A stretch of DNA of 64,000 nt from an uncultured Micrococcaceae bacterium (GTDB lineage Bacteria > Actinomycetota > Actinomycetes > Actinomycetales > Micrococcaceae), in assembly GCA_947502645.1 (NCBI GenBank), contig CANNAD010000003.1, positions 242,622 through 306,621 of the forward strand. The letters are read 5' to 3'. Every line of letters starts with the position of its first letter. Within the stretch, counting starts at the first letter, position 1. The translations under genes were made by a program, and so were the position numbers. The notes below the pieces were generated by a model. The model was not told the origin of the DNA. It worked only from the letters and a program-made list of their open reading frames with translations, and did not search any database. Below are positions 26,506 to 34,826 of the stretch, one piece after another.

Positions 26506-26976
26506 TTATCGCCGGAAGCTCGGGACGCCGGTGCTGGTGATGGCCGTTTCGATCAGGCGCCGGTGAAGCCCATCCAGCGGGGGTAGCTCGTCAAGGTGGA
26601 ACCATCCGACGTCGGTTGATTCGTCGTCGTTCACGCGCGCCTCGCCGGAGACATACCGGCACCGGAACACGGTGGTCAGGAACGAGCACTGATCACCGTT
26701 GGGGAAGGTAATGGGCCCGGTGGCGTGGACATCGATCAGGTGCTCCACTTCGACGACGACGCCGGCCTCCTCCTCGACTTCACGGACCGCGGCCGGTGCC
26801 GGGTCTTCATTCGGTTCGACCATGCCGGTGATGACAGTCCACCGGCCGTCGTCGGTCCGCCGGCCAAGCAACACCCGGCCGTCGTCGTCGAACACCACTG
26901 CTCCGACGCCGGGGAGCCAGAGCAGGTCATGACCAATCTTCTGACGCAGGGCTGAAACGAATTCCGGTACAGGCAT
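26506..26976 (-). CDS. NUDIX hydrolase
   Basis: A 156-residue enzyme with a full Nudix box, GMVEPNEDPAPAAVREVEEEAG split over residues about 65-87 (G-x5-E-x7-REVEEEAG), the metal-binding helix that hydrolyses nucleoside diphosphates linked to another group. The rest is a plain single domain (VGAVVFDDDGRVLLGRR before, GWFHLDELPPL after). Substrate unknown. GGGAGG nine bases upstream supports ATG 26976. The prepilin peptidase gene ends four bases upstream, so the two are probably co-transcribed. Confidence 0.92.
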   Translation of the reverse strand: MPVPEFVSALRQKIGHDLLWLPGVGAVVFDDDGRVLLGRRTDDGRWTVITGMVEPNEDPAPAAVREVEEEAGVVVEVEHLIDVHATGPITFPNGDQCSFLTTVFRCRYVSGEARVNDDESTDVGWFHLDELPPLDGLHRRLIETAITSTGVPSFRR

Positions 26977-26980
26977 TCGG

Positions 26981-27496
26981 TCAGCCTCCCGCGGGCAGCA
27001 GGAGCATCGCGGCGGCGGCTCCGACGATCATGAAGGGGCCGAAAGGCATGTCGGATTTCCTGTCACCGCGCCGGCTCAGGAGGATGACGACGCCCCAGAG
27101 CCCTCCGAGCAGAAACGCCGCAAAGCTTCCCCACAGCAAATGCCCCCAGCTGCAATAGCCCAGATAGAGGCCAAGAACGCCGGCGAGTTTCACGTCCCCA
27201 TAACCCATGCCAGCAGGATAAATAACCCGCAGCATGAAGTACGCCACCCAGAGTATTGCCGCACCGGCGGCGATCGGGACTAGGCGGAACCACTCCCCTG
27301 CGGCAGCAGCTGCACCGCTCAGCAGCAGAGCCCCGATCACATACGAGGGAAAAACGATGCGGTTCGGCAACCGGTGTTCGCGAATGTCAATAATGCTCAA
27401 CCGCACCCCCATTACCAAAAAGTACAGCAGAGCGAGGATCAGTAGAACAAAGGCGGGGACGTGATTGACCAGGTAGTCCCCCAGCAGCGTGGTCAT
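26981..27496 (-). CDS. A24 family prepilin peptidase, short form without methylase domain
   Basis: A 171-residue membrane aspartic protease with about six helices. The two catalytic aspartates are visible: IIDIREHRLPNRI (residues about 36-48) and GMGYGDVKLAG near 110. It lacks the cytoplasmic cysteine-rich N-methyltransferase domain of PilD and so resembles CpaA/TadV. No pilin or Tad genes are in the window, making it an orphan. ATG 27496 is chosen because TACGGT ends six bases upstream (27503-27508), a leaderless layout; a GTG at 27514 overlaps that box. It is divergent from the GNAT gene. Confidence 0.87.
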   Translation of the reverse strand: MTTLLGDYLVNHVPAFVLLILALLYFLVMGVRLSIIDIREHRLPNRIVFPSYVIGALLLSGAAAAAGEWFRLVPIAAGAAILWVAYFMLRVIYPAGMGYGDVKLAGVLGLYLGYCSWGHLLWGSFAAFLLGGLWGVVILLSRRGDRKSDMPFGPFMIVGAAAAMLLLPAGG

Positions 27497-27502
27497 GGAA
27501 TC

Positions 27503-27508
27503 ACCGTA
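27503..27508 (-). promoter_or_regulatory. -10 box of the prepilin peptidase gene, probable leaderless promoter
   Basis: TACGGT on the complement ends six bases before ATG 27496. A TAAACT (27543-27548) on the other strand lies nine bases before the divergent GNAT ATG, so both genes appear to start with little or no leader. Confidence 0.42.
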
Positions 27509-27557
27509 CTGCACGGCGCAACATCAGCGTCTCGCGCGCCACTAAACTGTGGATATT

Positions 27558-28292
27558 ATGACTTCACTCGCTGACATCTGGCCTATCTTTTCGCTGCGGT
27601 TGTCCACGCCCCGCCTTGAACTGCGCCCCCTGCGGGACGAGGACATCGCACGCTACGTCGATGCGGCCCTGTCAGGCATTCATGCGCCGGAGGTCATGCC
27701 GTTCTCGTATCCTTGGACCGATGCATCCCCGGAGGATCTGGCACGCAACACGGCCGAACACATCTGGCGCACCCGGCTGGCGTCCCGGCCTGGGGACTGG
27801 ACTATCGCTTTCGGTATCTGGTACGAGGGCGAGCTCGTGGGATGCCAGGACATGGCCGCCAAGAGTTTCGCCGTTCTGCGCACCGTCACGACCGGGTCGT
27901 GGTTGAAGCAGGCCGTCCAGGGCCAGGGTCTGGGCAGGGAGATGCGGACCGCCGTCGCACTTTATGCTTTTGATCATCTTGGAGCACTTGCTGCGGACTC
28001 TGATGCCGCGAGTTGGAACGCTGCCTCGCTCGGGGTTTCCTCGCACACCGGATACGTCCCCAACGGCACGTACCTTTCAGAAGCCAGACCAGGCGAGACT
28101 GTTCAGATGCAGCGTCTTCTCCTGACGCCACAAACGTTCCGCCGGCCCGACTGGACATTGGAGGTTGAGGGACACGACGCCGTCGCGCGTTTCCTCGAAC
28201 TGCCCTCCACCCAGCCCACGACACCGGCCACCACTCCGGCCGCGGAAGAAGGGAGGGCGGCTAGACCTCCGCTTCCTCCAGCAGCTCCGTGA
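27558..28292 (+). CDS. GNAT family N-acetyltransferase (RimJ/RimL type)
   Basis: A 244-residue protein with the RimL-like start [20 protein letters not shown], and the acetyl-CoA binding region [20 protein letters not shown] (residues about 118-137, Q-x-x-G-x-G). [20 protein letters not shown] follows, as in N-terminal or small-molecule acetyltransferases. The acceptor is unknown. The C-terminal 25 residues are Pro/Ala/Thr-rich and antisense to the end of phoH (32-base overlap). TAAACT at 27543-27548 suggests a near-leaderless start; GTG 27549 is an alternative. Confidence 0.88.
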   Translation: MTSLADIWPIFSLRLSTPRLELRPLRDEDIARYVDAALSGIHAPEVMPFSYPWTDASPEDLARNTAEHIWRTRLASRPGDWTIAFGIWYEGELVGCQDMAAKSFAVLRTVTTGSWLKQAVQGQGLGREMRTAVALYAFDHLGALAADSDAASWNAASLGVSSHTGYVPNGTYLSEARPGETVQMQRLLLTPQTFRRPDWTLEVEGHDAVARFLELPSTQPTTPATTPAAEEGRAARPPLPPAAP

Positions 28293-29571
28293 CCAACGCC
28301 GCGATCGGCGAGCGCTCGGAACGCGTGAGCGTGATGTGTCCGAACAGCGGATGGCCCTTGAGGGTTTCGACGACGGCGGCCACTCCATCGTGCCGGCCTA
28401 CCCTCAGGTTGTCCCGCTGGGCGACGTCGTGGGTGAGAACCACTTTCGAGTTCTGCCCGATGCGCGAAAGGACAGTCAGCAGAACGTTCTTCTCAAGGGA
28501 TTGCGCCTCATCGACAATGACGAACGAGTCGTGGAGGGAGCGTCCGCGAATGTGTGTGAGGGGCAGGACTTCGAGCATCCCGCGGTCCATGACTTCCTCC
28601 ACCACTTCCTGGGATACCAGCGCGCCGAGGGTGTCGAAGACGGCCTGCGCCCACGGGTTCATCTTTTCTGATTCCGAGCCGGGAAGGTAGCCGAGTTCCT
28701 GGCCGCCGACGGCGTATAGCGGCCTGAAGACCACGACTTTCCGGTGTTCCTGGCGCTCAAGAACTGCTTCGAGGCCGGCACACAGGGCCAGCGCGGATTT
28801 TCCGGTTCCAGCCCTCCCACCGAGGGAAACGATGCCGACTTCCGGGTCCATCAGCAGGTCGATGGCGAGCCGCTGCTCAGCGGACCGGCCGTGCAGCCCG
28901 AACACATCGCGGTCGCCCTTGACGAGGCGGACCTGCTTGTCAGCACCTACCCGGCCGAGCGCGGAGCCACGGCTGGAGAGCATCACGACGCCGGTGTTGG
29001 TGGGGAGTTCCGCGGCGGCCGGAATGAAAACTGGTTCGTGGGTGTAGAGGGTGTTGACGTCGTCGTCCACAACGTCGAGTTCGGTGACGCCCGTCCAACC
29101 GGAGTCCTTGACCAGTTCGTTGCGGTATTCGTCGGCTTGCAGCCCCATGGCTGACGCTTTGACACGCATGGGCAGGTCTTTGGATACCACGGTGACGTTG
29201 CGGCCCTCATCGGCCAGGTTTTTTGCGACCGCGAGGATGCGCGAATCGTTGTCGCCGTTGCGGAACCCGACGGGCAGCACTTCGGTTGAGATGTGGTTCA
29301 GCTCAACTGTGAGCGTGCCGCCTTCGTCACCGAGGGGTACGGGGGTGCTGAGGCCGCCGTGGCGTACCCTCAGTTCGTCCAGGAGCCGTAGCGCCTTGCG
29401 CGCAAAATAGCCCAGTTCTGGATCATTGCGTTTGCCCTCAAGTTCGGAGATGACGACGACGGGCAGGATCACTTCGTGTTCTGCGAAGCGGGTGATGGCC
29501 CGGGGGTCGGAGATCAACACCGAAGTGTCGATGACGTAGCTTCGGGTGTGGGTCTGCTCTGCAACGGCCAC
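28261..29571 (-). CDS. PhoH2-type PIN domain-PhoH ATPase fusion
   Basis: A 436-residue fusion. Residues 10-140 are a PIN nuclease domain with its acidic residues ([36 protein letters not shown]). Residues 230-430 are a PhoH ATPase with Walker [17 protein letters not shown] and Walker [11 protein letters not shown]. In mycobacteria PhoH2 unwinds and cleaves RNA and is treated as a toxin-antitoxin-like RNA processing factor. The GTG start at 29571 has GGAG five bases upstream. A small GC hairpin lies in the leader near 29588-29600. The 3' end overlaps the GNAT gene. Confidence 0.94.
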   Translation of the reverse strand: MAVAEQTHTRSYVIDTSVLISDPRAITRFAEHEVILPVVVISELEGKRNDPELGYFARKALRLLDELRVRHGGLSTPVPLGDEGGTLTVELNHISTEVLPVGFRNGDNDSRILAVAKNLADEGRNVTVVSKDLPMRVKASAMGLQADEYRNELVKDSGWTGVTELDVVDDDVNTLYTHEPVFIPAAAELPTNTGVVMLSSRGSALGRVGADKQVRLVKGDRDVFGLHGRSAEQRLAIDLLMDPEVGIVSLGGRAGTGKSALALCAGLEAVLERQEHRKVVVFRPLYAVGGQELGYLPGSESEKMNPWAQAVFDTLGALVSQEVVEEVMDRGMLEVLPLTHIRGRSLHDSFVIVDEAQSLEKNVLLTVLSRIGQNSKVVLTHDVAQRDNLRVGRHDGVAAVVETLKGHPLFGHITLTRSERSPIAALVTELLEEAEV

Positions 29572-29748
29572 TGTGACTCCAGTCCGGGGCGCTGCCCCGA
29601 GTTATAGGGAATTTTCCGGGCTATATGTAGTTTTGTCCTGCTGTTCTGAGCCTACGCCTGCGGGGCCCGCAGGGGGACGGATTTTGCCGTGTCGTGACAT
29701 GAGGAAGCGACGAAGTCGCGGTGAATGAGAGGTGAACGACGACGCCGG

Positions 29749-30522
29749 TCAGGACCCGAATCGCCGTTGGCGTCCGGCGTAATCCCTGAGGGCACGCAGG
29801 AAGTCCACTTTGCGGAAGGCAGGCCATAGGGCTTCGCAGAAATAAAACTCGCTGTAGGCGCTCTGCCACATGAGAAATCCTGAAAGGCGCTGCTCGCCCG
29901 ACGTCCGGATGACGAGGTCTGGGTCCGGCTGTCCGCGGGTATAGAGATACTGGGAGATGTCGTCGACCGAGAGTGTTTTGGCGACGGCCCGGATGTCTGC
30001 GCCCTCATCCAGTTTGTCGTTCAGGAGTTCGCGGACCGCGTCGACGATTTCCCGTCGTCCGCCGTAGCCGACCGCCACGTTGACGTGAAGGGGCTCTGTT
30101 CCGCGTGATTGCTCTGCGAGGCGGCTGAGGCGTTCTGCCAGGTATTCGGGTAACAGCTCAGGTGCGCCCATGGCATGAACACTGACCTGTTCGTCCTGAT
30201 CCAACCGGTCGAGGGTTTGGGCGATGATGCCCATCAGCTCTTCGAGCTCGTCTGCTGACCGGCTCATGTTGTCTGTGGAGAGCATGTAGAGAGTGACGAC
30301 CTTGATGCCCAGTTCCTGACACCAGAGGAGGAACTCGTGGATCTTCTCTGCGCCGGCGAGGTGCCCTTGGCTGGTGGGGGCGTTGAAGGCCCGCGCCCAT
30401 CGACGGTTTCCGTCTACCATGACGCCGACGTGCGCTGGGATGCTGTCCTTGTCCAGACTGCATTGGAGCTTGCGCTCGTAGAAGTCGTAGATGAACCCTG
30501 GTAGCTGCATGGCTCGGTTCAC
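29749..30522 (-). CDS. cis-Prenyl transferase (isoprenyl transferase, short-chain Z-FPP synthase type)
   Basis: A 257-residue cis-prenyl transferase that condenses isopentenyl diphosphate onto an allylic diphosphate with Z geometry. Seen: the pyrophosphate-binding VGVMVDGNRRWARAF near residue 32, LYMLSTDNMSRSADEL near 78, and the C-terminal IRTSGEQRLSGFLMWQ and YSEFYFCEALWPAF. The neighbourhood (hemolysin III, DUF255, mca, greA) matches that of M. tuberculosis Rv1086, a Z-farnesyl diphosphate synthase, rather than the decaprenyl diphosphate synthase locus, so short-chain product is the inference. GTG 30522 is chosen for the GGAGG seven bases upstream; ATG 30510 is possible. Confidence 0.92.
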   Translation of the reverse strand: MNRAMQLPGFIYDFYERKLQCSLDKDSIPAHVGVMVDGNRRWARAFNAPTSQGHLAGAEKIHEFLLWCQELGIKVVTLYMLSTDNMSRSADELEELMGIIAQTLDRLDQDEQVSVHAMGAPELLPEYLAERLSRLAEQSRGTEPLHVNVAVGYGGRREIVDAVRELLNDKLDEGADIRAVAKTLSVDDISQYLYTRGQPDPDLVIRTSGEQRLSGFLMWQSAYSEFYFCEALWPAFRKVDFLRALRDYAGRQRRFGS

Positions 30523-30608
30523 CTACCCTCCTCCTGTCGGACTGCTGTTCTCTTCTACCGTACCTTCAGGGCAGGGCAATTCTGTGTTTCCGATATCGCT
30601 TCGTGTTT

Positions 30609-30643
30609 GTTACCCGTCGGTAACTTACACGACGGTAGCTTAC
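30609..30643. promoter_or_regulatory. Putative operator upstream of the hemolysin III gene
   Basis: GTTACC-CGTC-GGTAAC (30609-30624) is a perfect inverted repeat with a 4-base centre. Its right half belongs to a direct repeat: CGTCGGTAACTTAC (30615-30628) and CGACGGTAGCTTAC (30630-30643), 12 of 14 identical. It covers the -35 region just upstream of the -10 box at 30641. Confidence 0.5.
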
Positions 30644-30646
30644 GCT
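30641..30646 (+). promoter_or_regulatory. -10 box of the hemolysin III gene, probable leaderless promoter
   Basis: TACGCT ends six bases before ATG 30653, with no Shine-Dalgarno sequence. Confidence 0.48.
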
Positions 30647-30652
30647 TAAGCC

Positions 30653-31384
30653 ATGACCCGTCGAGCTATGGACCCCCGTGAGGCCGGGCACCCCGAGGAC
30701 GAACAGGGCCCCCTCGAAGCCGCCGCCGAGAAAGTCGCAGATGCCCTCGATGTGAAACCCACCTGGCGTGGTTGGATCCATGCAGTCGCCACCCCTCTGG
30801 CTCTCGCTGCCGGAATAGTCCTCGTGGCCCTGGCCCCCACGGCGGCCGCTAAAACCACGTCTGCCGTCTACGCGTTAACCGGCCTGCTCCTGTTCGGCGT
30901 GAGCGCGGTCTATCACCGCGGAAACTGGTCGGACAGGACCAGGATCGTTCTCAAGCGCCTGGACCATACGAACATCATGCTGGTCATCGCCGGATCGTAT
31001 ACACCTCTGGCGTGGGCGCTGCTGGATCGTCCGAAAGCTGTCCTGCTGCTCTGGCTCATCTGGAGCGGGGCGGTCGCCGGTGTTGCTTTCAGACTGCTGT
31101 GGCTGAATGCGCCGCGTTGGTTGTACGTACCGATCTACATCGTTCTGGGTTTGGGAGCACTGTTCTACATCCCGGACTTTTTTGCTGCGAGTCCTCCGGC
31201 AGCCGTACTCATCTGCGTTGGCGGAGTTCTTTACATCACCGGCGCCGTGTTCTACGCCCTGAAGAAACCGAACTTCAGCGTCTCCGCGTTCGGTTTTCAT
31301 GAGCTGTTCCATGCTTTCACCGTGGCGGCCTTCGCGGCCCACTATGTTGCCATCATGATCGCCGTGCTGAAGCACTCCCAGTAG
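30653..31384 (+). CDS. Hemolysin III / PAQR family membrane protein
   Basis: A 243-residue protein with a 35-residue acidic cytoplasmic start and seven membrane helices of the PAQR/YqfA family. The metal-site residues are visible: a His in VSAVYHRGNW and LKRLDHTNIMLVIAGSYTP (near residue 102), and HELFHAF near 217. Bacterial members are called hemolysin III, but that activity is doubtful; a membrane ceramidase-like hydrolase has been proposed for the fold. It is divergent from the cis-prenyl transferase and converges on the DUF255 gene with three bases between. Confidence 0.93.
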   Translation: MTRRAMDPREAGHPEDEQGPLEAAAEKVADALDVKPTWRGWIHAVATPLALAAGIVLVALAPTAAAKTTSAVYALTGLLLFGVSAVYHRGNWSDRTRIVLKRLDHTNIMLVIAGSYTPLAWALLDRPKAVLLLWLIWSGAVAGVAFRLLWLNAPRWLYVPIYIVLGLGALFYIPDFFAASPPAAVLICVGGVLYITGAVFYALKKPNFSVSAFGFHELFHAFTVAAFAAHYVAIMIAVLKHSQ

Positions 31385-31387
31385 TTC

Positions 31388-33460
31388 TCAGCGGAGGAGC
31401 CGCTTCAGTTCCTCTTCGGTAGCAACCGGCATTCCACAGACCATGTTGCGGCAGAGGTACGCCTGCATTCCGTTTCCTCCGGAACGACCTTCCAGCAGCG
31501 CAATCCCGTTCTCTTCACCGGTACTGAAGGCTGTGGTCAACCCTGGACCGGCTGTTCGACGCGCGGACCCTGCCACCGTCTGTATCTGCGCGTGATCCTG
31601 CCCGACGACGGCCAGTTCCCCCGGCCCGTAGAACAGGGTGTGGGCTACTGCCAGCGCATGGCCGACGGCGCGTGGTGCCTGCCCAGCGAGGGCAGTGGCG
31701 TGGCGGACGAGGCTCTCCGCACGTTGCCGTTCGTGTGTGGACCCTGAATACGCGGCGTACGTGGCGAGCACGCCAGCGTAGAGTGCTGTTCCGCTCGGGG
31801 TTGGACCGTCCATGGGGTCCGCGGCTGCTTCCGAGGCCTGCGCGCGTGCGAGTTGGGGGCTGTCGGAGGCGCTGTCGCGCAGCACGCCGTCGGAGGTGAA
31901 CTTCTGGTCTATGGCGTGAACCAGCCGCTCCGCTTCCCTGTACCAGGACGCCTTGCCAGTGGCCGCATAGAGGGCGAAGAACCCTTCAGCGCAGCCGGCG
32001 TAATCCTCGAGCAGACCTTCGATCCCTTGAGCCTTGCCGTCGTGCGAGACCCGGGTCAGGGTTCCGTCGTGCAGGTGCACTTCAAGGAGGTATTTGGCGG
32101 TGCGTTCCGCGGCTGCGAGCAGCTCATCGTCCTCCAGCAGAACCGCTGCGTCCGCCAGTGCAGCAACCGCCAGGCCGTTCCATCCGGCCACAACCTTGTC
32201 GTCCCGTGCCGGCTGCGGCCTCTGGTCCCGGGCGCCCCGCAGCGTGGGCGCGAGCTGCTCCCAAAGCTCCCGGTCTCTTCTGTTCCACAGTCGGGCGGGG
32301 TGCAGGGTGGATGCTCCGGACTCCATGCGGCCCACCGTGAAGTCGAACAGCCTGGCCGCCGTAGCGGCGCCCTCGGCTCCGAGCACGTCGGCGAGCTGTT
32401 CCGGGGTCCAAGTGTAGGTACCGCCCTCCACCATGTGTCCGTCAATGAGGGTGTCGGCGTCCAGGGACGAGGCAAACGCGCCCCCGGCAACTCCGAGTCT
32501 GCGCATCATCCAGTCGGCGCTTTGGCGGACCACGTCGAGAGCGAGCCTGCGGTGTTCGGGCAATGAGGCTGAAGCTGACCACCAGGCGTAGCTTCGGATC
32601 AGCTGCACGTTGTCGTAGAGCATCTTTTCGAAGTGCGGCACGGCCCATGCGGCGTCCACGGTGTATCGCGAGAACCCGCCGTCGAGCTGGTCGTAGAGGG
32701 CGCTGGACGCCATTGCTTCCAGCGTCCGGTCCACGAGAGCTGCGGCTGCGCCTGTCATTTTGCTGGGCTGGCGCTGGCTTCCTGCCGTGAATCGCAGGAG
32801 GAAAGGCATGACGGGCGACGGCGGGAATTTGGGTGCCCTGCCGAACCCTCCGTAGCGTTCGTCTTCCTGTCGGAGGAGTGCTTCCATGGCCGCTTCAGGC
32901 CAGCTCTGGGATGGATTTTCCCTCTCCGGTGGGGTCTGGAGGAGAGCACGGTTTCGCTGTTGCGCTTCGCCCAGCTTGCCTGCCAGGCCTTCTGCGCTTT
33001 CCTCTACCTGGTCCCGCCTGTTGGTCCAGGCATCATTGACGGCCGCGAGGACCTGTGTGAAGGATGGGCTACTGGGCCCTGGCTGTGGAGGGAAGTAGGT
33101 GCCGGCGTAAAAGGCGCGGCCGTCCGGGAGGGCGAACACTGACATTGGCCAGCCACCTTGGCCTGTCATGGCTTGGGTTGCCAACATGTACACGGCGTCT
33201 ACGTCGGGGCGTTCTTCCCGGTCCACCTTGATGCTGATGAAGTTCTCGTTGAGGTACCCGGCCAGTTCCTCGTTCTCGAAGGATTCGTGCGCCATGACGT
33301 GGCACCAGTGGCATGCCGCGTAGCCAACGGAGATGAAGACGGGCACATCGCGCAGCCGGGCCTGTTCGAAGGCAGCGTCTCCGAACGGCCACCAGTCCAC
33401 GGGGTTGTCGGCATGCTGACGCAGGTAGGCTGACGCCTCACCGCTGAGCCTGCTTCCCAT
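31388..33460 (-). CDS. DUF255 thioredoxin-fold / N-acylglucosamine epimerase-like protein (YyaL/SPATA20 family)
   Basis: A 690-residue two-domain protein. Residues 1-165 form a thioredoxin-like DUF255 domain with YAACHWCHVMAHESFENEEL near residue 45, whose CHWC is a CxxC redox motif, then KVDREERPDVDAVYM. The remaining 500 residues form an (alpha/alpha)6 barrel related to N-acylglucosamine 2-epimerases (AWAVPHFEKMLYDNVQLI, KVVAGWNGLAVAAL). Substrate unknown. ATG 33460 has AAGGAG nine bases upstream, embedded in the stop region of the preceding small gene. Its conserved place beside mca suggests a redox or thiol link. Confidence 0.93.
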   Translation of the reverse strand: MGSRLSGEASAYLRQHADNPVDWWPFGDAAFEQARLRDVPVFISVGYAACHWCHVMAHESFENEELAGYLNENFISIKVDREERPDVDAVYMLATQAMTGQGGWPMSVFALPDGRAFYAGTYFPPQPGPSSPSFTQVLAAVNDAWTNRRDQVEESAEGLAGKLGEAQQRNRALLQTPPERENPSQSWPEAAMEALLRQEDERYGGFGRAPKFPPSPVMPFLLRFTAGSQRQPSKMTGAAAALVDRTLEAMASSALYDQLDGGFSRYTVDAAWAVPHFEKMLYDNVQLIRSYAWWSASASLPEHRRLALDVVRQSADWMMRRLGVAGGAFASSLDADTLIDGHMVEGGTYTWTPEQLADVLGAEGAATAARLFDFTVGRMESGASTLHPARLWNRRDRELWEQLAPTLRGARDQRPQPARDDKVVAGWNGLAVAALADAAVLLEDDELLAAAERTAKYLLEVHLHDGTLTRVSHDGKAQGIEGLLEDYAGCAEGFFALYAATGKASWYREAERLVHAIDQKFTSDGVLRDSASDSPQLARAQASEAAADPMDGPTPSGTALYAGVLATYAAYSGSTHERQRAESLVRHATALAGQAPRAVGHALAVAHTLFYGPGELAVVGQDHAQIQTVAGSARRTAGPGLTTAFSTGEENGIALLEGRSGGNGMQAYLCRNMVCGMPVATEEELKRLLR

Positions 33461-33464
33461 GGCT

Positions 33465-33803
33465 TTACTCCTTAGGTTTTGGATCGTTAGGTGCCGGGCC
33501 CGACGACGGCGTCCCATCGGCGTCGTCCCGGCTGTCCGTTTTCTGCGTTGAGGCAGGATCGTGGACTGCGAAGTTGTTGTCGCCCTCTGTCAACACGCCT
33601 GTTGATTCTTCCTGGTTCTGGTACCGCACGCGGCGGATTCGCCGGGTCATGTCCAGGATCAGCAATATAGTGACTGCGACCACGGCGAAGGTCGCGATGA
33701 AGCCCGGCAGTCCGGGGCTGACCTGATCCGGGTTCAGTCCCTCGCGCAGGTCTCCTCCTGGCGGAGGTGTGGCGGTCAACAGCAGATTAAGGGCGAATCC
33801 CAA
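33465..33803 (-). CDS. Small single-pass membrane protein (Rv1083-like)
   Basis: A 112-residue protein with a hydrophobic start (FALNLLLTATPPPGG), one clear membrane helix (PGFIATFAVVAVTILLILDM, residues about 33-52), then a charged disordered tail (RRIRRVRYQNQEES, later rich in Asp, Pro, Lys). It has no recognised domain. It lies between mca and the DUF255 gene in the same direction, the place of Rv1083 in M. tuberculosis. Its last codons carry the ribosome binding site of the DUF255 gene, so translation is coupled. Confidence 0.8.
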   Translation of the reverse strand: MGFALNLLLTATPPPGGDLREGLNPDQVSPGLPGFIATFAVVAVTILLILDMTRRIRRVRYQNQEESTGVLTEGDNNFAVHDPASTQKTDSRDDADGTPSSGPAPNDPKPKE

Positions 33804-33863
33804 GGTATGTCTCTTTCGGGAGTGGTGTCTGGCCTCAGACGCGGGACGGTTGGGCCCGTGCCC

Positions 33864-34778
33864 CTATCGTATGCCCGCGAAGAGGTCGGTTTCAGGCAGG
33901 GTCGTCTCGACGCGGGAATCGATGAGGGAATAATCCTCCCAGGGCCATGCCTTGCGCTGCATATCGTTTGTGGCGGCGAAGAAGAATCCGCCGGGTTCGA
34001 TCTGCGTGCGGTGCGCCAGCAGCGCCCGCTCACGGTTTTCGAAGAAGTCCCCGCACTCAACCTGGGTTGTGGTGGGATGCAGGGGCGGCGGCGGCGTATG
34101 TCCCTCGGCATCTTCTTCGAGCCATGCGGCGATGCGCTCGGCGAAAGGCGATTTGACGCCCGATTCCTCGAGGGCAAAATGAAGTGCCTTGAACCGTTCG
34201 GGGTTGAAGGCCCGGTCATAGTAGAGCTTGGACGGCGTCCACGGCTCACCCTCGTTCGGGTACTTTCCAGCCTCACCCGCCGCGTAATAGGCCTCGACTG
34301 TCACCTTGTGGGCCATGATGTGATCCGGATGCGGATACCCGCCGTTTTCGTCGTAGCTGATGATCACGTGCGGACGGAACTCCCGAACGAGACGGACCAG
34401 CGGCGCAGCAGCACGTTCCAGCGGCTGGACGGCGAAACATCCCCAGGGCAGGTCCGGAAGGGGGTCCCCTTCCGGCAGACCTGAATCGGTGAAGCCGATC
34501 CATCGGTGCTGCACACCGAGCTCGCGGGCTGCGTCTGCCATTTCGATCCGGCGCAGTCCGGGCAGGTCCCAGTGCGCGTGCGGCTCGGACAGCATCGCGG
34601 AGTTCAGGATGTCTCCGCGCTCACCGCCGGTGCAGGTGGCCACCATGACCTCCGCACCCGCGGCCACATAGCTCGACATCATCGCAGCGCCCTTGCTGGA
34701 TTCATCATCCGGATGGGCGTGGACGGCCAACAGTCGCAATCCAGCGGCTGGAAGGTCTTGGTGCTGCTGACTACTCAC
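33864..34778 (-). CDS. mca: Mycothiol S-conjugate amidase
   Basis: A 304-residue zinc amidase that cleaves mycothiol conjugates of electrophiles into a mercapturic acid, for export, and GlcN-Ins, for recycling. Seen: the metal site AVHAHPDDESSKGAAMM near residue 19 (His-Pro-Asp-Asp), TGGERGDILN near 50, and GGYPHPDHIMAHKVT near 145 (third zinc His). The LmbE family includes MshB, but length and the greA/Rv1083/DUF255 neighbourhood point to Mca. GTG 34778 is chosen because GGAG lies six bases upstream; a TTG at 34808 has no support. It implies a mycothiol-producing actinobacterium. Confidence 0.94.
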   Translation of the reverse strand: MSSQQHQDLPAAGLRLLAVHAHPDDESSKGAAMMSSYVAAGAEVMVATCTGGERGDILNSAMLSEPHAHWDLPGLRRIEMADAARELGVQHRWIGFTDSGLPEGDPLPDLPWGCFAVQPLERAAAPLVRLVREFRPHVIISYDENGGYPHPDHIMAHKVTVEAYYAAGEAGKYPNEGEPWTPSKLYYDRAFNPERFKALHFALEESGVKSPFAERIAAWLEEDAEGHTPPPPLHPTTTQVECGDFFENRERALLAHRTQIEPGGFFFAATNDMQRKAWPWEDYSLIDSRVETTLPETDLFAGIR

Positions 34779-34814
34779 GGAAGGCTCCTGAATGGCTATG
34801 CGAGTCAAAGACGA

Positions 34815-34820
34815 TAAAAT
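34815..34820 (+). promoter_or_regulatory. -10 box of the DUF4307 gene, probable leaderless promoter
   Basis: TAAAAT ends six bases before ATG 34827; no Shine-Dalgarno sequence is present. Confidence 0.55.
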
Positions 34821-34826
34821 ACGGTT

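Noticed and set aside
29655-29671. CCTGCGGGGCCCGCAGG between phoH and the cis-prenyl transferase gene, considered as a terminator.
   Set aside because: The stem is short with almost no loop and no T run follows on either strand, so it is not supported as an intrinsic terminator.
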